Origin: RPQJ01 sp963732415
GTDB taxonomy: Bacteria; Pseudomonadota; Gammaproteobacteria; Steroidobacterales; Steroidobacteraceae
Assembly: GCA_963732415.1 (NCBI GenBank)
Contig: CAVSZK010000005.1
Location: 1-64,000, forward strand
Length of the DNA: 64,000 bases
Direction of reading: 5' to 3'
In this document: in pieces, positions 33,127-41,616 of the stretch
How positions within the stretch are numbered: position 1 is the first letter of the stretch
How the letters are laid out: each line of letters starts with the position of its first letter
Notes under the pieces: generated by a model
What the model was told of the DNA's origin: nothing
The model's input: the letters and a program-made list of their open reading frames with translations, nothing else
The model's database searches: none
Position numbers and translations under genes: made by a program

Positions 33127-34371
33127 TCACCTGCCTCCCCCTCTTACGACTTCCACGTCATCGAACCAGGCGGTACCCATGGCCTGTGTCTCGGCCGCGA
33201 TGCGGGCATCGAGCTCCAATACGAGCCATTGGGCCGGGCAATCGGGCGGCACATCAAACGCTGACGCGTGCTGACGCCAGGGCGAGGACCCTGCTGACGG
33301 CTCGGTCGCGAGGATCGTCCCAGCGGGGCCGTCCGCACACGTCAGCGTCCAGCGCAAGCCGCGCGCCGCCTGCAACCCGTCCAGCCGACTGCGCCACTGT
33401 AGCTGGTAGCCCGTGCCGGGCGGCAGTAGCAGAAGTTGACGCACATCACGGAACGGACTGCGCTGCCCCTGGAACTCGATCCGCAGGGCGTGCCCTGGTG
33501 CGTCCGGCAACGGGCGGATCCCTACGTCCACGCCCGCGACACGACCGAAATTCCACTGGAAAGGGCCGCTCGGCGGCGTCGCATCCTCGAAACCGGGATT
33601 GACGGGGGTTCCGAGCGCGGCCAGTTGCGCCGCCGACAGACCGCCCGCCCAGGCAACGAATGCCTGGTCCCAGCGTCGGTCGCGCACCAGCCTGCCGACC
33701 AGAGCGGCGTTCTCGTCCGGACTCAGACCGCCCCGGGCCCGAAGCGCCTCGAACACCGGCGGCAGGTCGTCGGCACTCGGCGTAGTGCCCGCGAAATACC
33801 CGAGCAGCGATGCGCGCCACGGTGGTTGCCCGGCAAGCAGGGACACCAGGGCATCGCGCGCACCGGGCATCGCCGCAAGACCGGCAAGCACCGGGAATAT
33901 CGTGGCCTGCGCCGCAGGTGCGACTCGCAATATGCGGTCGTAGTGCGAGAACGCCGCTGCGGCATCGCCTCGCTCGAGGGCGATCTGTGCGGCCCATGTA
34001 CGCGCCGCGATGTCGCGCGGTGCGTGCTGGACCGCCAGCGCAATGAGTGTGGTTTGCCGATCCCGATCGCCCTGCTCCCGGGCCACGTCGGCCAGCACAC
34101 GATAGGCGCGGCCATCGAGCGGGTTGGCTGCCAGTGCGCGCTGAGCCAACGTGCCCGCCTCGGGGAATCGACGCGCTGCGAGCATCAACTCGGCGAGCCT
34201 GAGTAGCGCATCGGGATGCGTCGAACGCCATTCGAGCGCCCGCGCGGGGTCGGAGTCAGCATAGAAATCGGACATCGCCAGAGTGACGATGCGCCATCCG
34301 GCGACGCCCGCAACCCCCACCAGTATCGCCAGTAGTAGCGCGGGTTGCCTGGATCTCGCGCGAGTGGTCAC
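33127..34371 (-). CDS. TPR protein with N-terminal membrane anchor and C-terminal beta-rich domain
   Basis: A 414-residue protein starting at GTG 34371. One membrane segment lies near residues 10-32. TPR-like helical repeats follow (ALEWRSTHPDALLRLAELML, FPEAGTLAQRALAANPLDGRAY, and so on to about 220). The last 150 residues look like a galactose/carbohydrate-binding beta-sandwich (NPGFEDATPPSGPFQWNFG, TAWFDDVEVV). It probably assists polysaccharide assembly in the periplasm. The role is inferred from position between Wzc and the FecR-like gene. Confidence 0.7.
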   Translation of the reverse strand: MTTRARSRQPALLLAILVGVAGVAGWRIVTLAMSDFYADSDPARALEWRSTHPDALLRLAELMLAARRFPEAGTLAQRALAANPLDGRAYRVLADVAREQGDRDRQTTLIALAVQHAPRDIAARTWAAQIALERGDAAAAFSHYDRILRVAPAAQATIFPVLAGLAAMPGARDALVSLLAGQPPWRASLLGYFAGTTPSADDLPPVFEALRARGGLSPDENAALVGRLVRDRRWDQAFVAWAGGLSAAQLAALGTPVNPGFEDATPPSGPFQWNFGRVAGVDVGIRPLPDAPGHALRIEFQGQRSPFRDVRQLLLLPPGTGYQLQWRSRLDGLQAARGLRWTLTCADGPAGTILATEPSAGSSPWRQHASAFDVPPDCPAQWLVLELDARIAAETQAMGTAWFDDVEVVRGGGR

Positions 34372-34388
34372 AGCGCGGGCAGCATGCG

Positions 34389-36680
34389 TCAGAACCGCTT
34401 GAGCCGCCGGCCGCCCGACCCTTCCGACCCGTCGGAGTAGTGGTAGTAATAGTCGGAGTAGCCGTAGCCATGGCCGTGCCCGTAACCGGCCGCCTTCGCG
34501 TCGTACTTCACCAGCAGCGCGCCGGTGATCCGCGCGCGAACCGCAAACAAGCGCTTCATTGCCCCGCGCAGGACGCCGATTCGGGCGTGGCCAGCCTCGA
34601 TCACGATCAGCGTGCCGTCGGCCGCGTTGGCGATGATCGGCACGTCTGCCAGACCGAGCAGCGGCGGGCCGTCGATGATGACCTGGTCGAAGGTGTGAGT
34701 CGCGACCGTGAGCAAGGAGCGGAAGCGCGCCGCAGAGAGAAGTTCCGCCGGATTGGACGGTGTCGTTCCGGATGTCACCACGGTCAGGTTCGCCTGCGTC
34801 GTCGGCTTGAACATTTCGGGCCCGTCGGTTTCTCCCGCGAGGTACTCGCCGAGGCCCATCGGGTTGTCCACGTTAAGGCGCTTGTGCAGCGACGGCTTGC
34901 GCAGGTCCGCGTCGATCAGCAGCACCCTCACGCCCAGTTGCGCGAACTTGCGCGCCAGCATCAGCGCGGTCGTGCTCTTGCCCTCGCCGGCCACGGCGCT
35001 CGTCACAAGCAGGATTCTTGGCGCACCGGCTTCCGTCGCGTACTGCAGGCCCGTGCGCAACGACCGGTAGGCCTCCGAGAACGGAGAGCGGGGGTCATCC
35101 ACCATCGCGTCGAGCGACCCCGCGCCCACCTTGGGTACGATACCGAGCACCGGCAGCCGCAGGTGCCGCTCGATGTCCTCCGGCGTCTTGATCGTCTCGT
35201 CGAGGCGCTCGAGCAGGAAGGCGAGCGCGATGCTGAGCATCAGGCCCAGCAGCAGGCCGATCAGCGCGCTGCGGCCGATATCGGGCTTGAAGCGGTAACC
35301 GGGCAGCGCCGGGTCGACCACGGAAACGTTATTGGAGGCGCCACCGCCGGCAACGCCGATTTCCTTATAACGCTGCAGCAGGGCGTCATAGAGCTGGCGG
35401 TTGGTGTCGGACTCGCGCTTCAGGATATTGAACTGGACGCTGCGGCCCTGCAGGTCGAGCAGTTCGGACTGCAATGACGCCACCTGCTCGCGCAGCAGCG
35501 TTTCGTTGGCGCGTGCAGCCTCGTACTCGGCATGCGCTGCAGCCCCATATGCCCCGGCCTCCTCCTTGATGCGCGCATCCACCTCGGCGATTCGGCGGGC
35601 AAGCGACTGCATCTCCGGATAGTCCGCCTTGAACGTCGCGCGCTTCGCCTCGTACTCGACCATGAGGTCGCTCCGCTTGCCGCGCAGATTGTCGAGCATG
35701 GGGCTCTTCAGCGCGTCGGACGAGAGCCCGCCAGCCACCTGCGCCTGCCGCCAGACCGACTCGGCGCGGATGCGGTCCGCCGTCGCGGTGCCCAGCGCGT
35801 TGTTCAGTTGCTCCAGGTTGGCACTGGCCAGCGACGTGTTCTGGTCCACGCTCGCGAGTCGCTGCTCCTGCGCGAACTGGATGAGCGCGCGCTCACTGTC
35901 CTCGAGCTTGAGCTTGAGCTGCGCGAGCCGATCCTCGAGGAAGGTGCGAGCGTACTGTGAGTTCTCCTCGCGGCGGCTCAGGTTGGCCTCCATGAACGCC
36001 TCGGCCAGGCCGTTGGTGACCCGCTCGGCAACGCGCGGGTCCGGGCTCACGAAACTGACGCGGGCGAGTTGCGAATATCCGACGGTCTCGACTACTCGAT
36101 TCGCCATGACATTCGCGACGGCATCGGCTTCGCGGCTCTCGAGTGTCCGGGGTGAAGCTGCGGGCCCGGCATCGTTGCCGCGGACGAGGCTAACGATCCC
36201 GGCAATTCCGCCCGGCCGCCGCACGGCGTCCTGGAAGGCCTCGTCGGAGACCAGCCCCAGCTGGCGCACGGCCCGCACTGCCAGGGCGCGACTCTTGAGC
36301 AACTCGATCTGCGTGCCCATGAAGTCCCCGCTGGCATCGATGGCCTCCACGCCTTCCATGTTCACGATGCGGAGCGACGAACTCTCGATCTGCAGCGTCG
36401 CGGTTGAGCGGTACAGCGGTGTCTGGAGCAGTGCCCAGATGAGCGCGATCGCGGCCACGAGAACGGTACAGCCGAGCACTGTCCAGCGGCGCTTGAGCAG
36501 CACGTGCCAGACGTCGCGCAGGGTGAATTCCTGCTCCTCGTAATCGCGCGCATCCGGTGGCAAGGGCAGCCCAAGTTCACCGGAGGCCTGCTCGGCAAGG
36601 GCACGACGGCGCGGCGCCCTGTATGGCAGGCGATCGCTTTCTTCGTCGCGGGGTTCGGTGGGTTCGACAGCCATCGTCAC
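34389..36680 (-). CDS. wzc: Wzc-type polysaccharide co-polymerase / tyrosine autokinase
   Basis: A 763-residue inner-membrane protein. The Wzz domain spans about 50-150 with a first membrane helix near 66-86. A long periplasmic coiled-coil follows, and a second helix at about 472-490. The BY-kinase has Walker A (GEGKST at 565-570), Walker A' (VLLIDADLRKP, 586-596) and Walker B (VIIDGPP, 667-673). The tail (726-748) holds eight Tyr, the autophosphorylation cluster. It sets chain length and drives export with Wza; Wzb removes the phosphates. The start GTG at 36680 overlaps wza as GTGA; ATG at 36674 is also possible. Confidence 0.93.
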   Translation of the reverse strand: MTMAVEPTEPRDEESDRLPYRAPRRRALAEQASGELGLPLPPDARDYEEQEFTLRDVWHVLLKRRWTVLGCTVLVAAIALIWALLQTPLYRSTATLQIESSSLRIVNMEGVEAIDASGDFMGTQIELLKSRALAVRAVRQLGLVSDEAFQDAVRRPGGIAGIVSLVRGNDAGPAASPRTLESREADAVANVMANRVVETVGYSQLARVSFVSPDPRVAERVTNGLAEAFMEANLSRREENSQYARTFLEDRLAQLKLKLEDSERALIQFAQEQRLASVDQNTSLASANLEQLNNALGTATADRIRAESVWRQAQVAGGLSSDALKSPMLDNLRGKRSDLMVEYEAKRATFKADYPEMQSLARRIAEVDARIKEEAGAYGAAAHAEYEAARANETLLREQVASLQSELLDLQGRSVQFNILKRESDTNRQLYDALLQRYKEIGVAGGGASNNVSVVDPALPGYRFKPDIGRSALIGLLLGLMLSIALAFLLERLDETIKTPEDIERHLRLPVLGIVPKVGAGSLDAMVDDPRSPFSEAYRSLRTGLQYATEAGAPRILLVTSAVAGEGKSTTALMLARKFAQLGVRVLLIDADLRKPSLHKRLNVDNPMGLGEYLAGETDGPEMFKPTTQANLTVVTSGTTPSNPAELLSAARFRSLLTVATHTFDQVIIDGPPLLGLADVPIIANAADGTLIVIEAGHARIGVLRGAMKRLFAVRARITGALLVKYDAKAAGYGHGHGYGYSDYYYHYSDGSEGSGGRRLKRF

Positions 36681-37420
36681 AGGAGAAGGAACAATCCGAA
36701 TAAGGGGACCGTGAAGAGGAAGTCCCTCAGGTTCGACCGCGGGCCCGAGAAATCCACGACCACGATGTCGTTGCCGAGCACCTCGGGATCGACGAGGCGC
36801 CCCGCACGAATTTCGCGAATGTCGAACTTGGCGGCATAACGTTGGCCGTCAATGTTGCGATAAATCACGATGCCGGCCGGGTTCGCCAGTTCATCGAGCC
36901 CTTTCGACATGGCGATGATCTGCAACAGCGAGGTGCGGTCGGTGAGCGATATGATGCCCGGTTCCTTGATGGCCCCTTCGACCGTGACGCGTTGGCTCTT
37001 GTATTCCTTTACGAATACGGTGACCTGCGGGTTCTCGAGGTAGCCAGCCTTGAGGCGCATGGCGATTTCTGTCTGAAGTTCACCGACGGTCTTGCCAGCT
37101 GCCGGGACCGTACCGACCAGCGGCATGGTGATTTCACCGCCGACGGTGACACGCACGGACCTGGTGAGGTCAGGCACCCCGAACACTTCGACATCCAGCA
37201 CGTCGAGCGGCCCAACGCGATAGTCCGTCGAGCCCATCAGCGGGACCGCCGGCAAACCACCGCTGACTGGCTGCGTCGGGGGATTCGCGTTGGCCTGCTC
37301 CACTGTGGACTGATTGATGCGCGCACTACGGCAGCCACTCAGCAGCGCGACCGCCACCAGCAGGCAAGCCGTTGCGACCGGCCACCACCGTAAACCCACC
37401 TTATCCAGTCCTTGTCGCAT
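36677..37420 (-). CDS. wza: Wza-type polysaccharide export lipoprotein
   Basis: A 247-residue outer-membrane lipoprotein. The lipobox LLSGC places the lipidated Cys at 30. The Poly_export domain follows (DYRVGPLDVLDVEVFG, GEITMPLVGTV) and then an SLBB domain (VTVEGAIKEPGIISL). It is shorter than E. coli Wza (about 380 residues) and has one SLBB, as in many EpsA/GfcE-like proteins. It ends in a hydrophobic stretch (VPLFGLFLLL) that may insert in the outer membrane. It overlaps the phosphatase gene by 20 bases and wzc by 4. Confidence 0.9.
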   Translation of the reverse strand: MRQGLDKVGLRWWPVATACLLVAVALLSGCRSARINQSTVEQANANPPTQPVSGGLPAVPLMGSTDYRVGPLDVLDVEVFGVPDLTRSVRVTVGGEITMPLVGTVPAAGKTVGELQTEIAMRLKAGYLENPQVTVFVKEYKSQRVTVEGAIKEPGIISLTDRTSLLQIIAMSKGLDELANPAGIVIYRNIDGQRYAAKFDIREIRAGRLVDPEVLGNDIVVVDFSGPRSNLRDFLFTVPLFGLFLLL

Positions 37421-37895
37421 CTTGCCTGGTGACTATCCTGTTGAGCCAAGCGATGATCGATTGATCCAGTCGCGCGAGGCAGTCCTCATATTCCGATCGG
37501 CTCGCTCCGTAGGGGTCTTCGATCGGTCCCGCACCCCAGCGCCCGAGCAGGTGCACACGGCCTGCCAGCATCGGCGCCGCCGCCATGATGCGCCGCTGGT
37601 GTTCCGGTTCCATGACCAGCAGCAGTTCGTGGCGCCTGGCGTCGGCCGTCGTGAATCTCGACGCCCGGTGCTCCGCCAGATCGATCCCGCGTTCGGCGAG
37701 AAGTTCCACGCAGGCCGGGTCTGCCGGCCGGCCCGGCAGCGCATCGAGCCCAGCCGAAAAGACCGGCAGCGTGGGACGCAGCCTGGCCGCCGCGATACGC
37801 CACAGGGCCTCGGCCATCGGGCTGCGGCAGATGTTCGCCGTGCAGACCAGCAACGTGCTCCCGGCAACCGCATCGCCAGTCCCTGCCTCGGGCAC
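37401..37895 (-). CDS. wzb: Low-molecular-weight protein tyrosine phosphatase (Wzb-type)
   Basis: A 164-residue phosphatase. The P-loop CTANICRS (C18, R24) is the C-x5-R active site and DPYG near residue 126 supplies the general acid. It would dephosphorylate the tyrosine tail of the Wzc-like kinase encoded two genes downstream. The start GTG at 37895 lies just after the stop of the RfaH-like gene (37900); the Shine-Dalgarno signal is weak. Confidence 0.9.
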   Translation of the reverse strand: MPEAGTGDAVAGSTLLVCTANICRSPMAEALWRIAAARLRPTLPVFSAGLDALPGRPADPACVELLAERGIDLAEHRASRFTTADARRHELLLVMEPEHQRRIMAAAPMLAGRVHLLGRWGAGPIEDPYGASRSEYEDCLARLDQSIIAWLNRIVTRQDATRTG

Positions 37896-37899
37896 CTCA

Positions 37900-38421
37900 T
37901 CACCGCCCGGCGCCGGCCTGCTTCAAGGCCTGGACCATGCAAGCCCTGGGCAAGGTGACCGACGCCCCGGCACCAAGCACCTCGAGCAGGACTCGCACCC
38001 GATCGGCACCGGCTGCCGATTCAAAGACTGCCTCGAACCCCTGGAACGGGCCGGCGATGATATGGAGCCGATCGCCCTTTTGGAAGCCCGAATCCGCCAG
38101 CACGTGCAGGCCGGACTCATCAGCCCGGTCCCGCAGCGCATCGATCAGCGCCATCGGCACCTCGGCGTACCGGTCGCCGAACCGCAGTACGGTGCTCACA
38201 CCCCGGGTCGAGCGGATCGGGGCCAGCGCCTGCTCACCCACCTCCAGACCGACAAACAGGTATCGGGGAAACAGGGGCTCAATGACGTCCGACCAGCGCG
38301 ACCGGCGCAGGCGCGGCAGGCACAGGCGCGGGAAATAGACCGGGTAACCCTGCCGCTCAAGCTGGGCCTGGGCGACGGCCTCCTGTCTCGGCTTGGTATG
38401 CACTACGAACCAGGTACTCAT
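37900..38421 (-). CDS. RfaH/NusG-like transcription antiterminator
   Basis: A 173-residue NusG paralogue. The NGN domain begins WFVVHTKPRQEAVAQAQLERQGYPVYFP and contains PLFPRYLFVGL. The KOW-like C-terminal part has GDRLHIIAGPFQGFEAVF. RfaH-type factors bind RNA polymerase at ops sites and let it read through very long polysaccharide operons. As first gene of a roughly 36 kb same-strand locus it is well placed to do so. I found no exact ops sequence in the leader, only the weak resemblance GGCGTAGCC. Confidence 0.88.
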   Translation of the reverse strand: MSTWFVVHTKPRQEAVAQAQLERQGYPVYFPRLCLPRLRRSRWSDVIEPLFPRYLFVGLEVGEQALAPIRSTRGVSTVLRFGDRYAEVPMALIDALRDRADESGLHVLADSGFQKGDRLHIIAGPFQGFEAVFESAAGADRVRVLLEVLGAGASVTLPRACMVQALKQAGAGR

Positions 38422-38486
38422 CCCTGAAGGCTACGCCTCCGGGCTACTCTATGCAGCGGGACACAAGAGTGCGCGAAAGACCATTT

Positions 38487-38515
38487 AGAATCAAGACAAT
38501 ACGAGGGGTTGTCAA
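38487..38515 (-). promoter_or_regulatory. Candidate sigma-70 promoter of the polysaccharide operon
   Basis: On the minus strand TTGACA (38515-38510) is a perfect -35 box. A 17-base spacer leads to GATTCT (38492-38487), a weak -10; the AT-rich TCTAAA slightly further down is an alternative at 20 bases. It lies about 65-90 bases upstream of the RfaH-like start, in the only sizeable gap at the head of the locus. Confidence 0.45.
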
Positions 38516-38551
38516 ACCCATTCGAGGCCGGGTGCTTATCGCTCATGACGC

Positions 38552-39469
38552 TCAGGCGGGGAAGAACTCGATCGGCTTCGTGGTCGTCATCGTGGCGACG
38601 TCGCGGCTCTCGAAACGGAACATCTTCACGCGGGCCACCAGCTTGCGCTCGAGTTCCGGATCGCCCAGTTCGCTGGAAATTATGCGGCATTGCGTGACTT
38701 CGCCGGACGGGGCGATGGTCACTTCGAGGACGACCTTGCCCTGCAGGGCCGGGTTGTCACGGAGCGCGCGGGCGTACAGCGCGTAGATCGCGGACTTGTT
38801 CTTGTCAAAGACCAGTTCGATCTCTTCGCGGCTACGCGATGCCTTGCCGCTCGTGCCGCTGCGAGTCGCCTCGGGAGCGTTCGAGCCCGCGATGGTCGAG
38901 GCCACGCGAGCCGTCGAGTTGCCCTTCAACCCGGTGGACCCGCCGCCGAAGCCACTGGAGACCCTGGACACGGCGATTCCACCGCTGTTCGTCCCCACGC
39001 TGGCGGTCAGGATATTCCGGTCGACGCGCGTCTTGTCGCCCACGCCGGCGTTGAGCGGCGTGTCCTTGACGTCGCGATCCACATCCATGTCGCGCAGGTC
39101 GGCCAACTGGTCGGCGAGCGCCAGCAACCCGCTTTCTGCAGCCTTCTTGCGCGGATCAGGCTTGGGCACGACCCTGGCCACCGGTACGGGCGTCGGCACC
39201 TTCGTCTGCGCCTCGGGCACCTCGATCGGCTTCGGTGCCTCGACTGGGGGCGGCTTGGGCTGAGTCAGGATGAAGTCGACGATGCGCTGAGTTTCCTCGG
39301 GCGCGAGCGGCTGGGTAACCGGTGGCGAGGGCAGCAACGGGATCAGGATTCCGAAGGCGATGAACAAGCCGATGGTCGCACCGAGGACCCGTCGAAACGT
39401 CCGCTCCTCGGCCTCGGACGGCGTCCACGGCAGCCGGAAAGACCGGTAATTGGGTGCAATGCTGGTCAA
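38552..39469 (-). CDS. AgmX/PglI C-terminal domain (TonB/GltJ-like) energy-transducer protein
   Basis: A 305-residue protein with a cytoplasmic N-terminus, one membrane helix (about 29-46), a Pro-rich periplasmic segment (PKPPPVEAPKPIEVPE), a Gly/Ser-rich linker and the AgmX/PglI C-terminal domain (IYALYARALRDNPALQGKVVLEVTIAPSGEV, then KMFRFESRD). This is a TonB-like arrangement. With the TolQ and two ExbD/TolR proteins just upstream it would transmit proton-motive force to the outer envelope. The gap to the ExbD gene is 11 bases. Confidence 0.85.
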   Translation of the reverse strand: MTSIAPNYRSFRLPWTPSEAEERTFRRVLGATIGLFIAFGILIPLLPSPPVTQPLAPEETQRIVDFILTQPKPPPVEAPKPIEVPEAQTKVPTPVPVARVVPKPDPRKKAAESGLLALADQLADLRDMDVDRDVKDTPLNAGVGDKTRVDRNILTASVGTNSGGIAVSRVSSGFGGGSTGLKGNSTARVASTIAGSNAPEATRSGTSGKASRSREEIELVFDKNKSAIYALYARALRDNPALQGKVVLEVTIAPSGEVTQCRIISSELGDPELERKLVARVKMFRFESRDVATMTTTKPIEFFPA

Positions 39470-39480
39470 CGGCTCGTCCC

Positions 39481-39987
39481 TCAGGCCCCGGAGAGACCCG
39501 TGTAACTCAATTCACGCTCGACCACCGCGAGGGAAACCTTGGTGTACTCGGCCGCCGAACTGCTCGCGATGATCTTGCGCAGTACCGAATAAGGCAGGCT
39601 CTTCTCCGCCATCACGGTGACCTCGCGGCGCGCCTCCGAGCCCGCAATGACACCCTCCACCTGGCGTCCGAGCGCTGCACGCAGCGGTTCGACCACCGGA
39701 TCGGGAGCGGCACCGAGTTCGGCCACCGACAGCACTGGCTCGCCGTTCACGTACAGCATGTCGCGCGTCACCATCACGACGGTCGTTTCGCGCGGCTTCT
39801 GCACGGAACTCGACAGGGGAATCGTGATGTTTTTGGAATTCGGCAGGATCTCCATGTCGGCCGTGTGCACCAGCAGGTACACCACGAGGATCGTCATCAT
39901 GTCGATCATCGGTATCAGCGCCAGCGGCCCGTGACCCCCGCCGCGCTTGCGATGGCGCGCGTTGCGCCGCAGTCCCTTGCCAATCAT
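39481..39987 (-). CDS. ExbD/TolR-family proton-channel subunit
   Basis: A 168-residue protein with a basic cytoplasmic N-terminus, one membrane helix (about 22-42) with the essential Asp in LIPMIDMMTILVVYLLVH, and a periplasmic domain. It forms a proton-driven motor with the TolQ-like protein. Two different ExbD/TolR genes follow one TolQ gene here, as in AglRQS-type motors. It overlaps the other ExbD gene as ATGA. Confidence 0.9.
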   Translation of the reverse strand: MIGKGLRRNARHRKRGGGHGPLALIPMIDMMTILVVYLLVHTADMEILPNSKNITIPLSSSVQKPRETTVVMVTRDMLYVNGEPVLSVAELGAAPDPVVEPLRAALGRQVEGVIAGSEARREVTVMAEKSLPYSVLRKIIASSSAAEYTKVSLAVVERELSYTGLSGA

Positions 39988-40544
39988 TGCGGTGCATCTC
40001 CTGCCGGTACGTCCGCTGCCGGTGCGTCCGCTACCGGTGCGTCTCCCAGGGAGATCTGCGGGAAGAGCGTCGTGCTCGACACCTTCGTGCCCTCGACCGT
40101 CTGCTTGACGCGCATGGCGTCCATCACCTGCACGATCGTGTCGTAGTCCACGTCATCCGCAACCAGCAGGGTCGCGTTCACCTTGTCTGGAAAACGGTTC
40201 TTGATATCGACGAGCTGCTCCGACAGGCGCAGTTCATCCTGGTAACCCGTCGCGGTCAGCGGAATCGTCTGCAGCACGCCGAGATTCCGATCTGCCACCT
40301 CGATACCGTTACGGCGCAGGATCACTTCGAGTTCCAGCGTGGGCGCGGTCGGCGGCGCCTGCACTTCGGGGCCGGGCAGGTTCACTTCGAGCACGCTGGT
40401 CTTCGAGAACACGGCCGTGAAGATCAGGAAGAACGTGAGGATCACCATCACGTCGAGCATCGGCACGATGGTCAGGTCATTGCGGTTGCGGTAGCGCGCG
40501 TGGTTGCGCCTCTGGCGACGTGCGAGCCTGGAACCCTTTTTCAT
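39984..40544 (-). CDS. ExbD/TolR-family proton-channel subunit
   Basis: A 186-residue protein with basic N-terminus, a membrane helix containing LTIVPMLDVMVILTFFLIF (proton-carrying Asp), and a periplasmic TolR-like domain (LPGPEVQAPPTAPTLELEVIL, DKVNATLLVADDVDYDTIVQVMDAM). The last 20 residues are Ala/Asp/Pro-rich. It is coupled to the TolQ gene and to the second ExbD gene by ATGA overlaps. Confidence 0.9.
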   Translation of the reverse strand: MKKGSRLARRQRRNHARYRNRNDLTIVPMLDVMVILTFFLIFTAVFSKTSVLEVNLPGPEVQAPPTAPTLELEVILRRNGIEVADRNLGVLQTIPLTATGYQDELRLSEQLVDIKNRFPDKVNATLLVADDVDYDTIVQVMDAMRVKQTVEGTKVSSTTLFPQISLGDAPVADAPAADVPAGDAPQ

Positions 40545-41233
40545 GCGCGCGGGGTCCCGCGGACGCCTTCAGGCACGCGATAGGTACCGGTCTCGGTCGA
40601 CGGGCGGACTTCGTCCACTGTGTTGAGGAACTTGACCGTCGCCACCTCGAGGCTGTCCACGAGTTCCGTGGTCTTGGTCTCGAGGTACATGTGGCAGAGC
40701 AGCAGCGTGATCGCGAGCCCCAGGCCGAGGGCCGTGTTGTTCATGGCGACCGAGATGCTGGCCGAGAGCATGCTGGCCTTCTCCGCCGGATTGACGCTGG
40801 CCACCGCGGCGAATGCGCGGATCAGGCCGATGACCGTGCCGAGCAGGCCCATCAGCATGCCGATGTTGGCGAGCGTCGCGAGGTAGTGGGTGCGCTTCTC
40901 GAGCCGCGGGATGACTTCGATCAGGCTCTCTTCCATGGCCTTCTCGATGTCGTCGCGACGGCGGGCCGTCGACATTCGCGACAAACCGTAGCGCATGATC
41001 GTGGAGAGCGCCGAGTCGGTGCCCTCGGCCACCTGCATTGCCTTGCTGATGTTGCCGGACTGCAGCAGCGGGGCAAGTTCCGCCCACAGGCGCTTGTTGC
41101 CGCGGGCGACACGACTCAGATAGATGAAGCGTTCGACTGCAATGGCGAGGCCGAGCGCGAACACGGCAGCGATGGGGTACAGGAAGGCCCCGCCTTGCTT
41201 GAAGAAGTTGATGACCAGGTCGAGTGAACTCAT
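40541..41233 (-). CDS. MotA/TolQ/ExbB-family proton channel protein
   Basis: A 230-residue inner-membrane protein. Membrane helices lie near 12-30, 125-150 and 165-190. The late segment ALSTIMRYGLSRM to LLGTVIGLIRAFAAV is the TolQ/ExbB core. It builds the proton channel with the two ExbD/TolR proteins. The gene overlaps both neighbours as ATGA, so the motor subunits are made together. Confidence 0.92.
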   Translation of the reverse strand: MSSLDLVINFFKQGGAFLYPIAAVFALGLAIAVERFIYLSRVARGNKRLWAELAPLLQSGNISKAMQVAEGTDSALSTIMRYGLSRMSTARRRDDIEKAMEESLIEVIPRLEKRTHYLATLANIGMLMGLLGTVIGLIRAFAAVASVNPAEKASMLSASISVAMNNTALGLGLAITLLLCHMYLETKTTELVDSLEVATVKFLNTVDEVRPSTETGTYRVPEGVRGTPRA

Positions 41234-41616
41234 GGCTTGGTGGCTCCAGGGGCAAGGACGGGTGCTGTTTGCCCCGTCAGATCGCCGTAGTATGTGATCT
41301 CGCGTCGAAAATCGTCACGATCGAGGGGAGAAAGCACCTCTTCGACGAGGCTGTTGAGAGGCCGATCCGGCCCGACTGCCGGCTCTGCCGCCTTCCAGGG
41401 GACGATATTCATCACCTTTGGCAGCTCCCGGTTGCCCGTGATGGCGGTCGGATCGAGTTGCAGTCGGTCCACGGCTCCCTTCGCCCTGGGCGGGGCGGGC
41501 GTGGCAGCCGGCTGCTGGACCGACGGCTTCGCGGCGGCCGGGGCGGGGTCCGCGGCAAATGCCGGGCCCTGTGCCAACAGGCCTGCGATGACCATCAACG
41601 CGGTTTTTCCGGTCAT
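41230..41616 (-). CDS. Small exported Pro/Ala-rich protein
   Basis: A 128-residue protein with a signal peptide (MTGKTALMVIAGLLAQGPAFA-AD), then an Ala/Pro-rich stretch and a short folded-looking part (LNSLVEEVLSPLDRDDFRREITYYGDL). I do not recognise the family. It is translationally coupled on both sides (TPR gene and TolQ gene), so it is presumably a periplasmic part of the same machine. Confidence 0.65.
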   Translation of the reverse strand: MTGKTALMVIAGLLAQGPAFAADPAPAAAKPSVQQPAATPAPPRAKGAVDRLQLDPTAITGNRELPKVMNIVPWKAAEPAVGPDRPLNSLVEEVLSPLDRDDFRREITYYGDLTGQTAPVLAPGATKP

